NCBI GenBank assembly: GCA_041399205.1
Contig: JAWKTK010000053.1
Location: 1-7,251, forward strand
Origin: JAGQOZ01 sp041399205
GTDB taxonomy: Bacteria > Planctomycetota > Planctomycetia > Pirellulales > Pirellulaceae
DNA length: 7,251 bases
Direction of reading: 5' to 3'
Both the position numbers and the translations under genes were made by a program. A model generated the notes under the pieces. The model was given only the letters and a program-made list of their open reading frames with translations, did no database searches and was not told the origin of the DNA. Positions 1 through 7,251 of the stretch are shown here, one piece after another (within the stretch, counting starts at the first letter, position 1; every line of letters starts with the position of its first letter).

Positions 1-2331
1 GATGCCTGCGGTTTGAAAAACAGATTTCAAAACTCCATCCCTCGTGTAGGTATCCGGCCAGTTCGCCCACAATTTGTTTGGTTTCCAACTTCCATCATCA
101 TACGCATTCGGAGTCGTTCGGATGTTAATTGCCGGGGTCTTCCAACGGTTAGGTTCAATTGCGTTTCTTAGACCTTTGACGAGCTCAGCCAGTAAAGCAA
201 CTGATATAGGCGAAAACAAATATCGGTCGGCGTAGGTTAGACCAACAACCTCACCCTTGCCTTTGATCACCTCTGCCGTCGCGGGATGGTCGGTCATGAC
301 CTTCTGCCAAAACCGCGTTCCGAATCCAGTCACAGGTCCGTCGATCTCGTGATGAATCGTGATCTCCTTATCCCCTAGGTCGAGATTTTTTGGCCGTAGT
401 GCGTCCGGCGATAATGGCGAGCTGGAAAGGGGAATCGGCTGCCCCCCTTCTTGCTTAATGAGAGGACCTGTGGATGTACCCCACTCCGCCGAAAAGTTCA
501 GTGCCTGTTCCGACGATACGGCCCAGCGGGCAACCGGCGAATCGAGAGTCTCCGCGATAATCCAGCCATTGCCAACGCGCGCGGGCTCGTCCAACAATAG
601 CAAATCGATCAAGGGGTGATCCGCGAGACTCGCGAGAATGAACCGATCGGCGTCGTCAAGCCCCGAAATCTCACTCGGGAGTGCAACCTCAACCTTGACT
701 CCCTGACCAGCCAGGCGATAACTCAGTTCCCGCAACGGAGAAGGTGCGACGTCCCAGTCCTCATTCCTACAGGCTGCAAACAATCGAATCCCTCCGTTGT
801 TGCCCTGGCCTACAATGCGCCATATCGACTCCCGAATCGAGTGCGGTTCGAGACGGGAAGCGGATCCGAAAAATGCAAGTTCTTCGGGTAGTTGCAGTCT
901 GTCCAGCCAACCATCCGTTAGGAATTGCTTCGCTGTATGCCGATCAAGCATGTCTATTGCGAAACGTTGATCGTAGTCAAGTACACACTGAGGGCACGAG
1001 CTGTCGCAATCAGAAGGGCATTCGAGCCGCTGCCGAGCAGAACGAAATAGATTGTTCATAAACCGCTCAGCGTCGGACGCGTAACCGGCCGCGTAGCGAT
1101 CGAAAATCAGAATCGACTGACAGTATCCCCCAAGTTCCAAGCGACTCGGCTTGATCTCGCATCCCAACTCCGTCGCCTGGATCCCAATGGCTGCGGCAAG
1201 TGAGTCACGAAACGCGACCGCCAACGTGGTTGCAGCAACCTTGTCATTGAGCCATTCACCTGATTCCGATCGTAACTGAATTTCAAGAACGTCGGTCCAC
1301 CCTTCGTGCCCTAACGCAATTCTCTGTTTGATCTTCCAAGGGTTGTCGCTCCCTGGACAATAGCCGCTCTCATCTTTCGAGCGGCGTAGCTTTCTGTGCG
1401 GATTGTCCAGCACAGCAGGAAGAGTGCCATCGGGCATCATGGGTTCGGCACGACCGCATTCGAGGCAGAGAGCATAGCCCTGTCCATTAACTCCTTTTGA
1501 TTGATTGAATACGTGGCCACGATTCGAAACTCGAAATCGTCCAAGCTCGGGATTTGGCAGAGACAACCAATCCCCGTCTGAGTCTATCCAAGGTGGCTCA
1601 ACCGGAATGAACTGCTGGGTGGTTATATCGTTACCGGGGTCTTGATAGAAATCTACGGCGAATCCTGCCGGCTCCAAGAACTCCACAATATCTGCGGATT
1701 CGTTTTCAACGCCACAACTTTCGCAAGAGCGAGCGGAGTCAAGGTTGTGTGTTGATCCACTCGCGCCACAACGCCTGCATCGCCAGACAAAACGGATCTC
1801 TTGAATCTCACGCACTTCGTTTTGGTCGGCGGGAATGTGCCAATTCAACGTGATCCCTGCAGACTTGTATACAAGTCCGTCAATCACAACGTCGGATCCC
1901 GGTGCATATTCGCGAAGTGCAGTAACCAGGTCGCGGCTTGCCAGTTCTCGGCGCTTGTATCGGTTGTCCTCGCGTCCGTCCCGCTTTTCTCGGACGTACC
2001 TGCTGACCGTTAGATTGTCGAAGGAAGCGATATTTGTCGGGAAACCGTAGACCGGCAGGAAGCCGCGAGTAGCCAATTCTCGTAGAAGGTACTCGCCAAC
2101 ATGTCGTTCCTTGTGGACCCTGATTGCCCTCGTGGCTGGAGCATTCTCGCCTCCTTCTCTGAGTATCTCAGCCTCTTCAGCCTCGAGCTGTTCCCACTCT
2201 TTGAGCCACTTGCCTGAGATCTCATCCATCAGATCAGCTGCTTCATCCGTCAGCCGGCTGAGATTCTGTCCTTCGCAGGTGCTATGTTTTATGAGCTGAG
2301 TGGTCCCATTGGTCAGATCATCTTCACCCTC
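1..2331 (-). CDS. C-terminal part of the giant helicase: zinc clusters, DUF1998/MZB module and an extra C-terminal region (partial)
   Basis: The frame is open for 777 codons to the left edge with no stop and no natural start; the TAG at 2332-2334 just upstream results from a frame change. Counting from 2331, REYAPGSDVVIDGLVYKS (from about 1920) resembles the segment preceding the zinc region in this family. Cysteine pairs follow at 185/188 (WRCRRCG), 203/206 (CESC) and 289/292 (LCLECG). A DUF1998-like core ILIFDRYAAGYASDAERF precedes the four-cysteine MZB motif CPSDCDSSCPQC (438, 442, 446, 449) and VLDYDQRF/DMLDR. DUF1998 is the zinc module of the MrfA/YprA helicases. At least 320 further residues follow, with NEDWDVAPSPL, IDGPVTGFGTRFW and YADRYLFSPISVALL. 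I see no nuclease signature such as HKD there. The family assignment is firm; the role of the final region is unknown. Confidence 0.88.
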
Positions 2332-2461
2332 CTAAGCTTCTGCACCACCCTGAAAAAGTCAGCGGCTAGCGACCTGTCACTCAGAAAAAACAATCCGCAT
2401 GTGAGTTTAGTTTGCTCACTACTCGTCAACTTCCCTAAGAAATCTGGAGAGCAACAGCGAA

Positions 2462-2848
2462 TTAACATGTCGCTGTACTATCACTACTGTCGAGCGAAAA
2501 CCGAGGTGCGGGCAACGCCGTGTCGAACGCCCAACGGCTATCACTGAAAACCGATTGATCATGGGGATTCGACTTACAGAGGGTCATTGCAACCGATCGA
2601 GGCTCCTTACGACGACCGCGCGACCTGCACGCTGCAAATAGTTCGCGGGATGGGGCGGCACATTGTTCATGGCAACCATGCAGATGCCGCCAATATCGAT
2701 CCCCATTTCCATCGTCGTCGAACATGAAAGCAGATTGACCTTTCCTTTTGAAATCCGCCTCATACCGTTGGAGAGTCCGAGAGTCTTGCTGGGCAGAGTG
2801 CTCCGCAGTTCTGAAGTATGGGGAGAGTTCTATGACACGGTCGTTCAA
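2462..2848 (-). CDS. Helicase fragment with an out-of-frame centre (chimeric reading frame)
   Basis: This 128-codon frame is genuine helicase at its ends: NDRVIELSPYFRTAEHSAQQ near the start and RRKEPRSVAMTLCKSNPHD towards the end. Between them lies nonsense (roughly FMFDDDGNGDRYW). The centre in the neighbouring frame reads motif V, CSTTMEMGIDIGGI, followed by MNNVPPHPANYLQRAGRA. An extra base near 2739-2740 and a missing base near 2616-2617 cancel out, which keeps this frame open by accident. A gene finder would call it, but it is not an independent protein. Confidence 0.75.
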   Translation of the reverse strand: MNDRVIELSPYFRTAEHSAQQDSRTLQRYEADFKRKGQSAFMFDDDGNGDRYWRHLHGCHEQCAAPSRELFAACRSRGRRKEPRSVAMTLCKSNPHDQSVFSDSRWAFDTALPAPRFSLDSSDSTATC

Positions 2849-2898
2849 ATCCGACCATAGCCCCTGATCGCGAAGATCGCCGATCTCGGCTCAGTTTG

Positions 2899-3289
2899 CT
2901 ATCCACTCCCGTCCGCGTTCAATCCTAAATAATCGTCGCTTTCGCCGCCGAACGGAACGTCATACACCGGGAGGTCGACAGACTGACACACTGCAGTCTC
3001 GTCTGTCGGACTTCCGGCAGGTACGAGGGTTAACCCTTGAAATGTAGTGTCGAGAATTCGTCGGGTAACGGGACATATCCACCCGCGTTTCATCGGAGCG
3101 AACGCAAGTTTGTCTAGTGGGAGCATACGCCCGTCCCCGGTCGGTTGTAATAAACCTCTGGTTACCAGTTCCTGCCAGGCTCCCTCAAGCACCGTGTCAA
3201 TGCGATCCTCGCCTTCAGGAGTCGTTAGGTCTGCGTGCAGCGCGTGTGACAACAGCCGTACCAACAGCCCCCTCGCTTGGCTCGAGGCC
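2899..3289 (-). CDS. Helicase fragment, longest open piece of the broken middle
   Basis: About 130 codons are open in one frame, beginning LASSQARGLLVRLLSHALH and including GLLQPTGDGRMLPLDKLAF and the family signature ICPVTRRILDTT, where the cysteine sits before the second-lobe motifs. It has no credible start of its own: the only initiator is a TTG at 3291 that falls one codon into continuous helicase sequence, with no ribosome binding site. Its TAG at 2899 arises because the true frame continues one base over, as DGEWIAN, if the CCC run at 2908-2910 had one more C. It should be read as part of the helicase, not as a separate gene. Confidence 0.75.
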
Positions 3290-3608
3290 AACGACGTTGA
3301 TTTCGGGCCACTTCAAGCTCGTCCCGGCCCACCAAATAGCGTTGGCTAAATGGTATCCCCAACCATTACGCCATGCCGGGGTGATCGCGGAGCGCCGTTC
3401 GCGCGCACGAAAAATCCAAGCAGACCTTCAGAAAATCTTGCCAACTTTCAAGGTCAAAGCTCCCAGCTTGACCTACGGCCGCCTGAGCACATTAACTACT
3501 GCTTGGATCGACGGATAGTGAACAACAACGAGCCTAAGCTTTCGAGATTGTTCTGCCGCTTCGGTCGCCGGCCGAACTCACGGACCAGAAATGTCTTTGC
3601 AAGCTCTG

Positions 3609-5942
3609 TTAGTCCCAGAAGCATCGCCAAACGTCCCAGGCGAGTACTGTGCGCAGGTTCGTCTGCATCTTCTGAAGATCGCCCTCTAAAGTCAGGCGTT
3701 GAACCAGATCGTTAAATGCGATCGGCGGAATCTCGCTGAGCGTTTTCAGTTCCTCCTGTTTCTCCTTGATCAGGCTTTCCAGTGCCGGGTTAGGTGAGGC
3801 AGACTGGATTTCCTTTAGGCGTTCAATCTCATTTCGAAGGTTTTTGCCGCCCGTATCAGCGCCTACCTGTAAGTGCTGCAACGAGATGTGGTAAATCAGC
3901 CCTCGGATCCTCATTCTTTCCGCATCTTGCTGCAGTTGGGCAGCTAACCGCGCGGTTCCTTGTCGACTGTCATTAAACGTCAGTAATCTACGACCTCGCC
4001 ATGGGTTCTCGGCCGGTTTTTCCCCGTCGGGAGCGAACTCGAGAAGTGTCGGCATGATTGTGCCGATCAGAAACGGAGCTCCCAAGCGGCTGAACCTGAA
4101 CAGGTCCGCTTTCAATGTGGCTTTTCCATGACATATGGGACAACCAAAATCTCCAACATCTTCGATCGCGCTTACGCGAACGGTAGATTCATTTGATTCG
4201 GTCATCTGACGCGATACTCGGTTGATATCAATCGCTCCCACATGATCTGACTCTTGATTGACAATCAAGAGCTTCTGCTGAACCGAGGTGACGTGCTCCG
4301 GATCAGTCGCGTCCTCATCGTTCTCTGCGTTCTCGATTTCCAACTCGAATTCGTCGAGTACTTGTTGGCGACGCAGGTGCGTCACATAACCGTCGGAAGT
4401 TACGCCGGCTAATAAGAGCGGCGTGGCACATCCGGCACAAGTGACCAGGTCATATGCAGGACTACCGCAATCACAATGTTTACGGGGTTCAGTGTAGATT
4501 TGACCAAAGGGCCAAAGCTGTGACGTAAGCGATTCCGTCCTCACGGCACAGTCCGTGTCGGCGCAGGCCCATAGACCCGATAGCGTTTGGTGAAATAGAT
4601 GCGCACGCAGAGGTAGAAAGGCATCTCCGGGCTTTCCATCTTCGGTTTCGGCACGTGTTCCAGTAAGCAGATCAAGCCACTTCAACGATTCCATCTGCTC
4701 TTCATGGGTGGCTTCTGCCGCTTTGCCAGACAACAGACCAGTCACCTCTGATAGCTTCGCGACTGGCGGGGTCATTGCATTTCCTACAAATCGCTCGCGA
4801 ATCGATCGAGCCTTTGCACTTTTAGCGAGCCGATTGAAGCGTTCAGGCGAAACTTCCTTTTCGGCTTCGATGCTCCGCAAATCTTCGTAAGACGTCTCAT
4901 CGAGAGGGGACACATGATCAAGCGACGGCACTAAACGTTGGCCGGCCACAAGGTGGACGCGATTTGGCTCCACGCCCGCGACATCAGCTAGGAACCTCCT
5001 CAACTTTCTCCCTGCTTCTCCCTCCGGGTCGCCGATAGTGGCAGAAGTCGCAACGAACCGAACATCTTCAGGTTTGACTCCAAATGCGAAGAGAACGCGG
5101 CGAATCAGCAAAGCCGCCTCAGCTGCCTGGGAGCCAATATATGTGTGAGCCTCATCGAGAACGACCCATTCAAGTTTTCCTCTTGACTGAGCAAGAATCG
5201 GTGCATCTGCCGTGCGAACGAGCATATACTCCAGCATCGTTGCGTTCGTAACGAGTATGGGCGGCGGGCTCGAACGCAAGGTTTTGCGATCGCGAACCTC
5301 GCTCGGATATTCCCTCGACAGGCGGGTAGGATCCGGCCTCTCCGGCGTATTTCCGTTGTACAGGCAGAACCGTATGTCTTCCCCGAATCCATGGGTCCAC
5401 GCTCGAAGTCGCTCACGCTGACTATTGATGAGAGCGTTCAGCGGATACAAGAAAAGAGCTCGAACCCCTGTTAAGCGCCCCTTATTCTCCTGTCGCTGCT
5501 TCACCAAACGATCAAGAATGGGAACCATGAAGCGCTCGGTTTTCCCCGAACCCGTACCGCTTGCCACTACCACTAACGACTGAGGATTCGGATCCGAGAG
5601 GATTTGCCACGATTCCACCTGATGGATGTAAGGACGTTGCGACCTTGGGAATCGATAATCGTCGGCCAAAGCCTTCGGAGGCTTGTCCATAGCCGCAATC
5701 AGCTCTTCAGTAAGGAGCGAGCTGGCAAGGTCGGACATTCTTGAATTCGAAAGGCTCCAGCCAAATACCGCTTCAAAGGTTGGATCTGCTAGGAAAGATC
5801 CCGTTGTTCCGAATGGACGCTCAAACACTTCTGACAGATGCTGCCTAAGCGGCACATTTGCAAAACCCAATCGGCTAATTGCAGCCAGCTTGGACCGCTT
5901 AGCAAGAATTGGCAACAGTTCAGAGAAGTACAATTTGCTCAT
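3609..5942 (-). CDS. N-terminal 777 codons of the giant DEAH helicase (ATPase core)
   Basis: This is the first RecA-like lobe of a superfamily 2 helicase. Visible motifs are Walker A ASGTGSGKTE (127-136), motif Ia YPLNALINSQRERL (166-179), VTNATMLEYMLVR (231-243), the DEAH Walker B box (263-266) and motif III ATSATIG (298-304). An insert of about 350 residues follows, carrying paired cysteines at 460/465, 490/492, 502/505 and 601/604, which probably bind zinc. The second lobe begins at LLTFNDSRQGTARLA (653-667), a motif IV typical of DUF1998 helicases. Residues 700-735 are charged and probably form a coiled coil. The ATG at 5942 follows the upstream stop by nine bases. The last few residues (VWRCFWD) are out of frame: the family-like sequence continues in the neighbouring frame, so the TAA at 3609-3611 is a consequence of a frameshift, not a natural end. 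The identification as a DUF1998-type helicase is firm; membership of DruE is an inference. Confidence 0.93.
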   Translation of the reverse strand: MSKLYFSELLPILAKRSKLAAISRLGFANVPLRQHLSEVFERPFGTTGSFLADPTFEAVFGWSLSNSRMSDLASSLLTEELIAAMDKPPKALADDYRFPRSQRPYIHQVESWQILSDPNPQSLVVVASGTGSGKTERFMVPILDRLVKQRQENKGRLTGVRALFLYPLNALINSQRERLRAWTHGFGEDIRFCLYNGNTPERPDPTRLSREYPSEVRDRKTLRSSPPPILVTNATMLEYMLVRTADAPILAQSRGKLEWVVLDEAHTYIGSQAAEAALLIRRVLFAFGVKPEDVRFVATSATIGDPEGEAGRKLRRFLADVAGVEPNRVHLVAGQRLVPSLDHVSPLDETSYEDLRSIEAEKEVSPERFNRLAKSAKARSIRERFVGNAMTPPVAKLSEVTGLLSGKAAEATHEEQMESLKWLDLLTGTRAETEDGKPGDAFLPLRAHLFHQTLSGLWACADTDCAVRTESLTSQLWPFGQIYTEPRKHCDCGSPAYDLVTCAGCATPLLLAGVTSDGYVTHLRRQQVLDEFELEIENAENDEDATDPEHVTSVQQKLLIVNQESDHVGAIDINRVSRQMTESNESTVRVSAIEDVGDFGCPICHGKATLKADLFRFSRLGAPFLIGTIMPTLLEFAPDGEKPAENPWRGRRLLTFNDSRQGTARLAAQLQQDAERMRIRGLIYHISLQHLQVGADTGGKNLRNEIERLKEIQSASPNPALESLIKEKQEELKTLSEIPPIAFNDLVQRLTLEGDLQKMQTNLRTVLAWDVWRCFWD
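4251..4271. repeat. Perfect 21-base inverted repeat inside the helicase gene
   Basis: Ten-base arms CTCTTGATTG and CAATCAAGAG flank a single central A. On the mRNA it could fold as a nine-pair stem with a three-base loop. It encodes LLIVNQE within the cysteine-rich insert of the helicase, about 15 residues after an acidic stretch. No run of T follows in the direction of transcription, so it is not an intrinsic terminator. It may be a chance palindrome under coding constraint. Confidence 0.6.
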
Positions 5943-5954
5943 TTTAGTAGTTCA
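5940..5954 (-). promoter_or_regulatory. Tight intergenic junction, likely translational coupling
   Basis: The upstream gene ends in TGA and the helicase starts at ATG after the nine-base spacer ACTACTAAA. No purine-rich ribosome binding site stands at normal distance; the closest GGA is about 17 bases before the ATG, inside the preceding gene. Initiation of the helicase probably depends on ribosomes finishing the upstream gene. No room exists for a separate promoter between the genes, so one would have to lie inside the upstream gene or beyond the window. Confidence 0.5.
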
Positions 5955-7229
5955 CGAGTCCAGCAACCCGTCGGCTAAACACTGGGCGATTGTCTGATTG
6001 AAAGCTTCATCGTACCAGTCTGGATCAAAGGCTCGGTGGGTTCGCAATGCATGAATCTGCGCCGAGTCATGAAACCAGTTGGCCGTCCTGTTTAGTACAA
6101 CTTGAGATGAAAGGATAAGCGGCAAGTTGATCACGCTATCCTGGAAACCGAGTCGTTCCGAACACAGGTATCTCGCAATATCCGGGATATCCTTTGATTC
6201 CTTGAGTAGTTCTAGGAAACTGCATGGCCACTCTTCATTGTCATCGTAGTGAGTGCGACGCAGATTCATAAGGGATGAATCCGCTCCATGAAGTAATCGT
6301 GCTGTTGCCGTCTGCCCTACGATTCGCAACCCAATTGCCTCTTGCCGTGCGGCTTCAAGATAGTTGGCACTGAGGATTCCGAGGAGATAGGCCAACGAAC
6401 CGACCTCCGTCGCAAGGCTCGCAATTCGCGATCGCAGAAACGCGTCGAAGACCGTCTTGTACGTATCCTCCGGAAAAAGATCCTTGCAATAATTTTCGGC
6501 CGAGCAAGCAGCAGTGCGCCAGTCCTCCCACGTAACAATCTCCCACGAAAATGGAAGTTCTTCGGCGAACCTAAATAGAAATTCTGTCTTGAGATTGCTG
6601 AACCTGAGAGCGAGAGCCGCCATCGCGCGAGAGTTCCGTGCAAATTTGCGCCAAAGGTCAAACGTGGCGAGTGGAAGATGGCCAACTTGTTCGGCCAACT
6701 GTTCAACTTCTATCCAGTTCGGATGCGAAAAATCGGCGGCCAACGATCCGATCAAGTCGTCCAAACCGTGACGGGTCACGATGGCGTTTAGGTATTCATT
6801 AGAACTATTGATCTCGCCGCTTACGTTCCACAATGTAGGCCGAAACGTTGGCCTGGAATCTCGAGCAGGATAAATAAGCCAACATCCGCATTCCTGCAAA
6901 TTCGGACCAAAATCCCACGATCGACAATTTGCAGCATCGCTTTTGACCTCACTCAATGGAGTTGGCTCCTCTCCAGGCGCCTCTATGCGAATCGCGTAAA
7001 CGTGAATATTCTCCTCGGAAGCGGCGCCGGCGACTCCCGGTGGAAGTTTGATTTGAATCGTCGATTCCGTTCTCTGTACGACAGCCTCATGCGGCGTTAT
7101 CTCCAATGAGTACGCTTCAGCGCCGTTTAACTCAATACTTAGACGAACAGTCGAATCAGGATTGTCGTCGATTGTCAAAAGCTGCTCGATGTCGGAACGA
7201 TAGTCAGAAAGCCGTATCTCTGAACTCAT
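5952..7229 (-). CDS. Uncharacterised 425-residue protein upstream of the giant helicase (possible C-terminal part of a DruH-like protein)
   Basis: I do not recognise a catalytic domain. The first 120 or so residues look beta-rich and polar, with Cys102, Cys114 and Cys116. The rest is mostly helical, with conspicuous patches LPLATFDLWRKFARN (185-199), ELPFSWEIVTWEDW (224-237) and IHALRTHRAFDPDWYDEAF (392-410). There is no signal peptide or membrane segment, so it is probably cytoplasmic. The ATG at 7229 has a weak AGGA four bases upstream, but the frame stays open to the window edge at 7251 with no stop. The true start may therefore lie outside the window and this may be the C-terminal part of a longer protein. 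Its TGA lies nine bases before the helicase ATG, so the two are almost certainly co-transcribed. In Druantia type III the partner of DruE is the large protein DruH; the position fits, but I cannot confirm homology. That it is a real gene is near certain; the function is unknown. Confidence 0.85.
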   Translation of the reverse strand: MSSEIRLSDYRSDIEQLLTIDDNPDSTVRLSIELNGAEAYSLEITPHEAVVQRTESTIQIKLPPGVAGAASEENIHVYAIRIEAPGEEPTPLSEVKSDAANCRSWDFGPNLQECGCWLIYPARDSRPTFRPTLWNVSGEINSSNEYLNAIVTRHGLDDLIGSLAADFSHPNWIEVEQLAEQVGHLPLATFDLWRKFARNSRAMAALALRFSNLKTEFLFRFAEELPFSWEIVTWEDWRTAACSAENYCKDLFPEDTYKTVFDAFLRSRIASLATEVGSLAYLLGILSANYLEAARQEAIGLRIVGQTATARLLHGADSSLMNLRRTHYDDNEEWPCSFLELLKESKDIPDIARYLCSERLGFQDSVINLPLILSSQVVLNRTANWFHDSAQIHALRTHRAFDPDWYDEAFNQTIAQCLADGLLDS

Positions 7230-7251
7230 CGAGTCCTGCAGACTTCTTAGA

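Larger units (their letters stand above)
2332..3608 (-). pseudogene. Frame-broken middle of the helicase (second RecA lobe, motifs V and VI)
   Basis: No single frame is open here, but family-typical sequence hops between the three minus frames. In order: LVREFGRRPKRQNNLESLG (to about 3532), VVVHYPSI (about 3530-3488), LESWQDFLKVCLDF (to about 3411), FVRANGAP (about 3411-3388), AITPAWRNGWGYHLANAIWW (to about 3290), then the 3289-2909 piece with CPVTRRILDTT, then RTAEHSAQQDSRTLQRYEADF (first twenty residues shown: RTAEHSAQQDSRTLQRYEAD) to about 2741. Motif V CSTTMEMGIDIGGI lies at about 2739-2680 and motif VI QRAGRAGRR around 2636-2607, followed by IVQRHVNSLLLSRFLREVD (to about 2426) and LTCGLFFLSDRSLAADFF (to about 2350). 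Eight junctions need one added base and four need one removed. Residues remain family-like right up to each junction, so little besides single-base indels has accumulated. Confidence 0.8.
1..5942 (-). pseudogene. One giant DEAH helicase-DUF1998 gene (DruE-like), frame-broken in the middle and cut by the left window edge
   Basis: Three stretches of the minus strand join into one protein of about 1,975 residues within the window. They are an open N-terminal part (5942-3609), a middle part broken by about twelve +1/-1 changes (about 3640-2329) and an open C-terminal part (2331-1). The order of domains is complete for this family: helicase motifs I to III, a cysteine-rich insert, motifs IV to VI, then the DUF1998/MZB zinc module and an extra C-terminal region. 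Such proteins are ATP-driven nucleic acid translocases or helicases. Very large DUF1998 members occur in anti-phage systems: DruE of Druantia, DrmA/DrmB of DISARM and helicases of Dpd clusters. The size of roughly 2,000 residues and the single upstream partner favour DruE. As written, the gene cannot yield a full protein. Whether this is biological or a sequence error is discussed in the findings. The stop codon lies outside the window. Confidence 0.8.

Noticed and set aside
359..1061. Overlapping plus-strand frames of 86, 91 and 105 codons
   Set aside because: They lie opposite the continuous zinc/DUF1998 coding sequence, have no recognisable protein features and overlap each other in different frames.
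2329..3640. Programmed ribosomal frameshifting or an RNA-editing scheme in the helicase gene
   Set aside because: About twelve shifts in both directions within 1.3 kb cannot be a plausible recoding scheme, and I found no slippery heptamer plus structure at the junctions.
2329..3640. Group I/II intron, intein or insertion element interrupting the helicase
   Set aside because: Helicase-family sequence continues through the whole interval in one or another frame, with no inserted block, terminal repeats or target duplication.
3047..3715. Plus-strand frames of 100, 133 and 121 codons over the broken middle
   Set aside because: The minus strand carries conserved helicase sequence here. The plus frames are low-complexity mixtures rich in Arg, Ser and Pro, with no family resemblance.
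4251..4271. Intrinsic terminator at the inverted repeat
   Set aside because: It lies inside coding sequence, and no U-rich tract follows on the transcribed strand.
5105..5416. Minus-strand frames of 103 and 76 codons inside the helicase
   Set aside because: They are frame shadows of the Walker B and motif Ib region of the open helicase frame.
1..5942. DISARM (drmA/drmB) or Dpd locus
   Set aside because: Not excluded, but no methyltransferase, phospholipase D-like gene or deazapurine-related gene is visible. In addition, the helicase and DUF1998 parts are fused in one protein of about 2,000 residues, which fits DruE better.

Overview
The window is bacterial accessory DNA of middling G+C (roughly half, judged by eye). 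All coding sits on the minus strand and is almost gap-free. No RNA gene, insertion sequence, CRISPR array or credible plus-strand gene is visible. Nothing identifies the host beyond 'bacterium'; a defence island or similar accessory region is the natural setting.

Reading in the direction of transcription (right to left), the window first holds a 425-codon reading frame (7229 to 5952) of unrecognised fold. This frame is open to the right edge, so it may be only the C-terminal part of a larger protein. Nine bases after its stop codon begins one very large gene (5942 to beyond position 1) for a superfamily 2 DEAH helicase with a C-terminal DUF1998/MZB four-cysteine module. That gene encodes at least about 1,975 residues and leaves the window at the left edge. 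The two genes look like an operon.

The helicase gene is not intact as written. The N-terminal 777 codons (5942-3609) and the last 777 codons in the window (2331-1) are each perfectly open. The roughly 1.3 kb between them contains about twelve single-base frame changes plus one in-frame stop. Reading across the changes restores a continuous, family-typical helicase with motifs IV to VI intact. Most changes can be repaired by altering a short base run by one. This dense but local indel pattern, with flanking sequence clean over nearly 6 kb, suggests a poorly corrected sequence patch more than an old pseudogene. A recent real inactivation cannot be excluded from sequence alone.

Functionally, a helicase of about 2,000 residues with DUF1998, preceded by a co-transcribed protein of unknown function, resembles the Druantia anti-phage systems, where DruE is the signature helicase; the two-gene DruH-DruE layout (type III) fits best. 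DISARM and Dpd systems also contain DUF1998-type helicases and remain alternatives. The assignment rests on motif recognition and architecture, not on an alignment.
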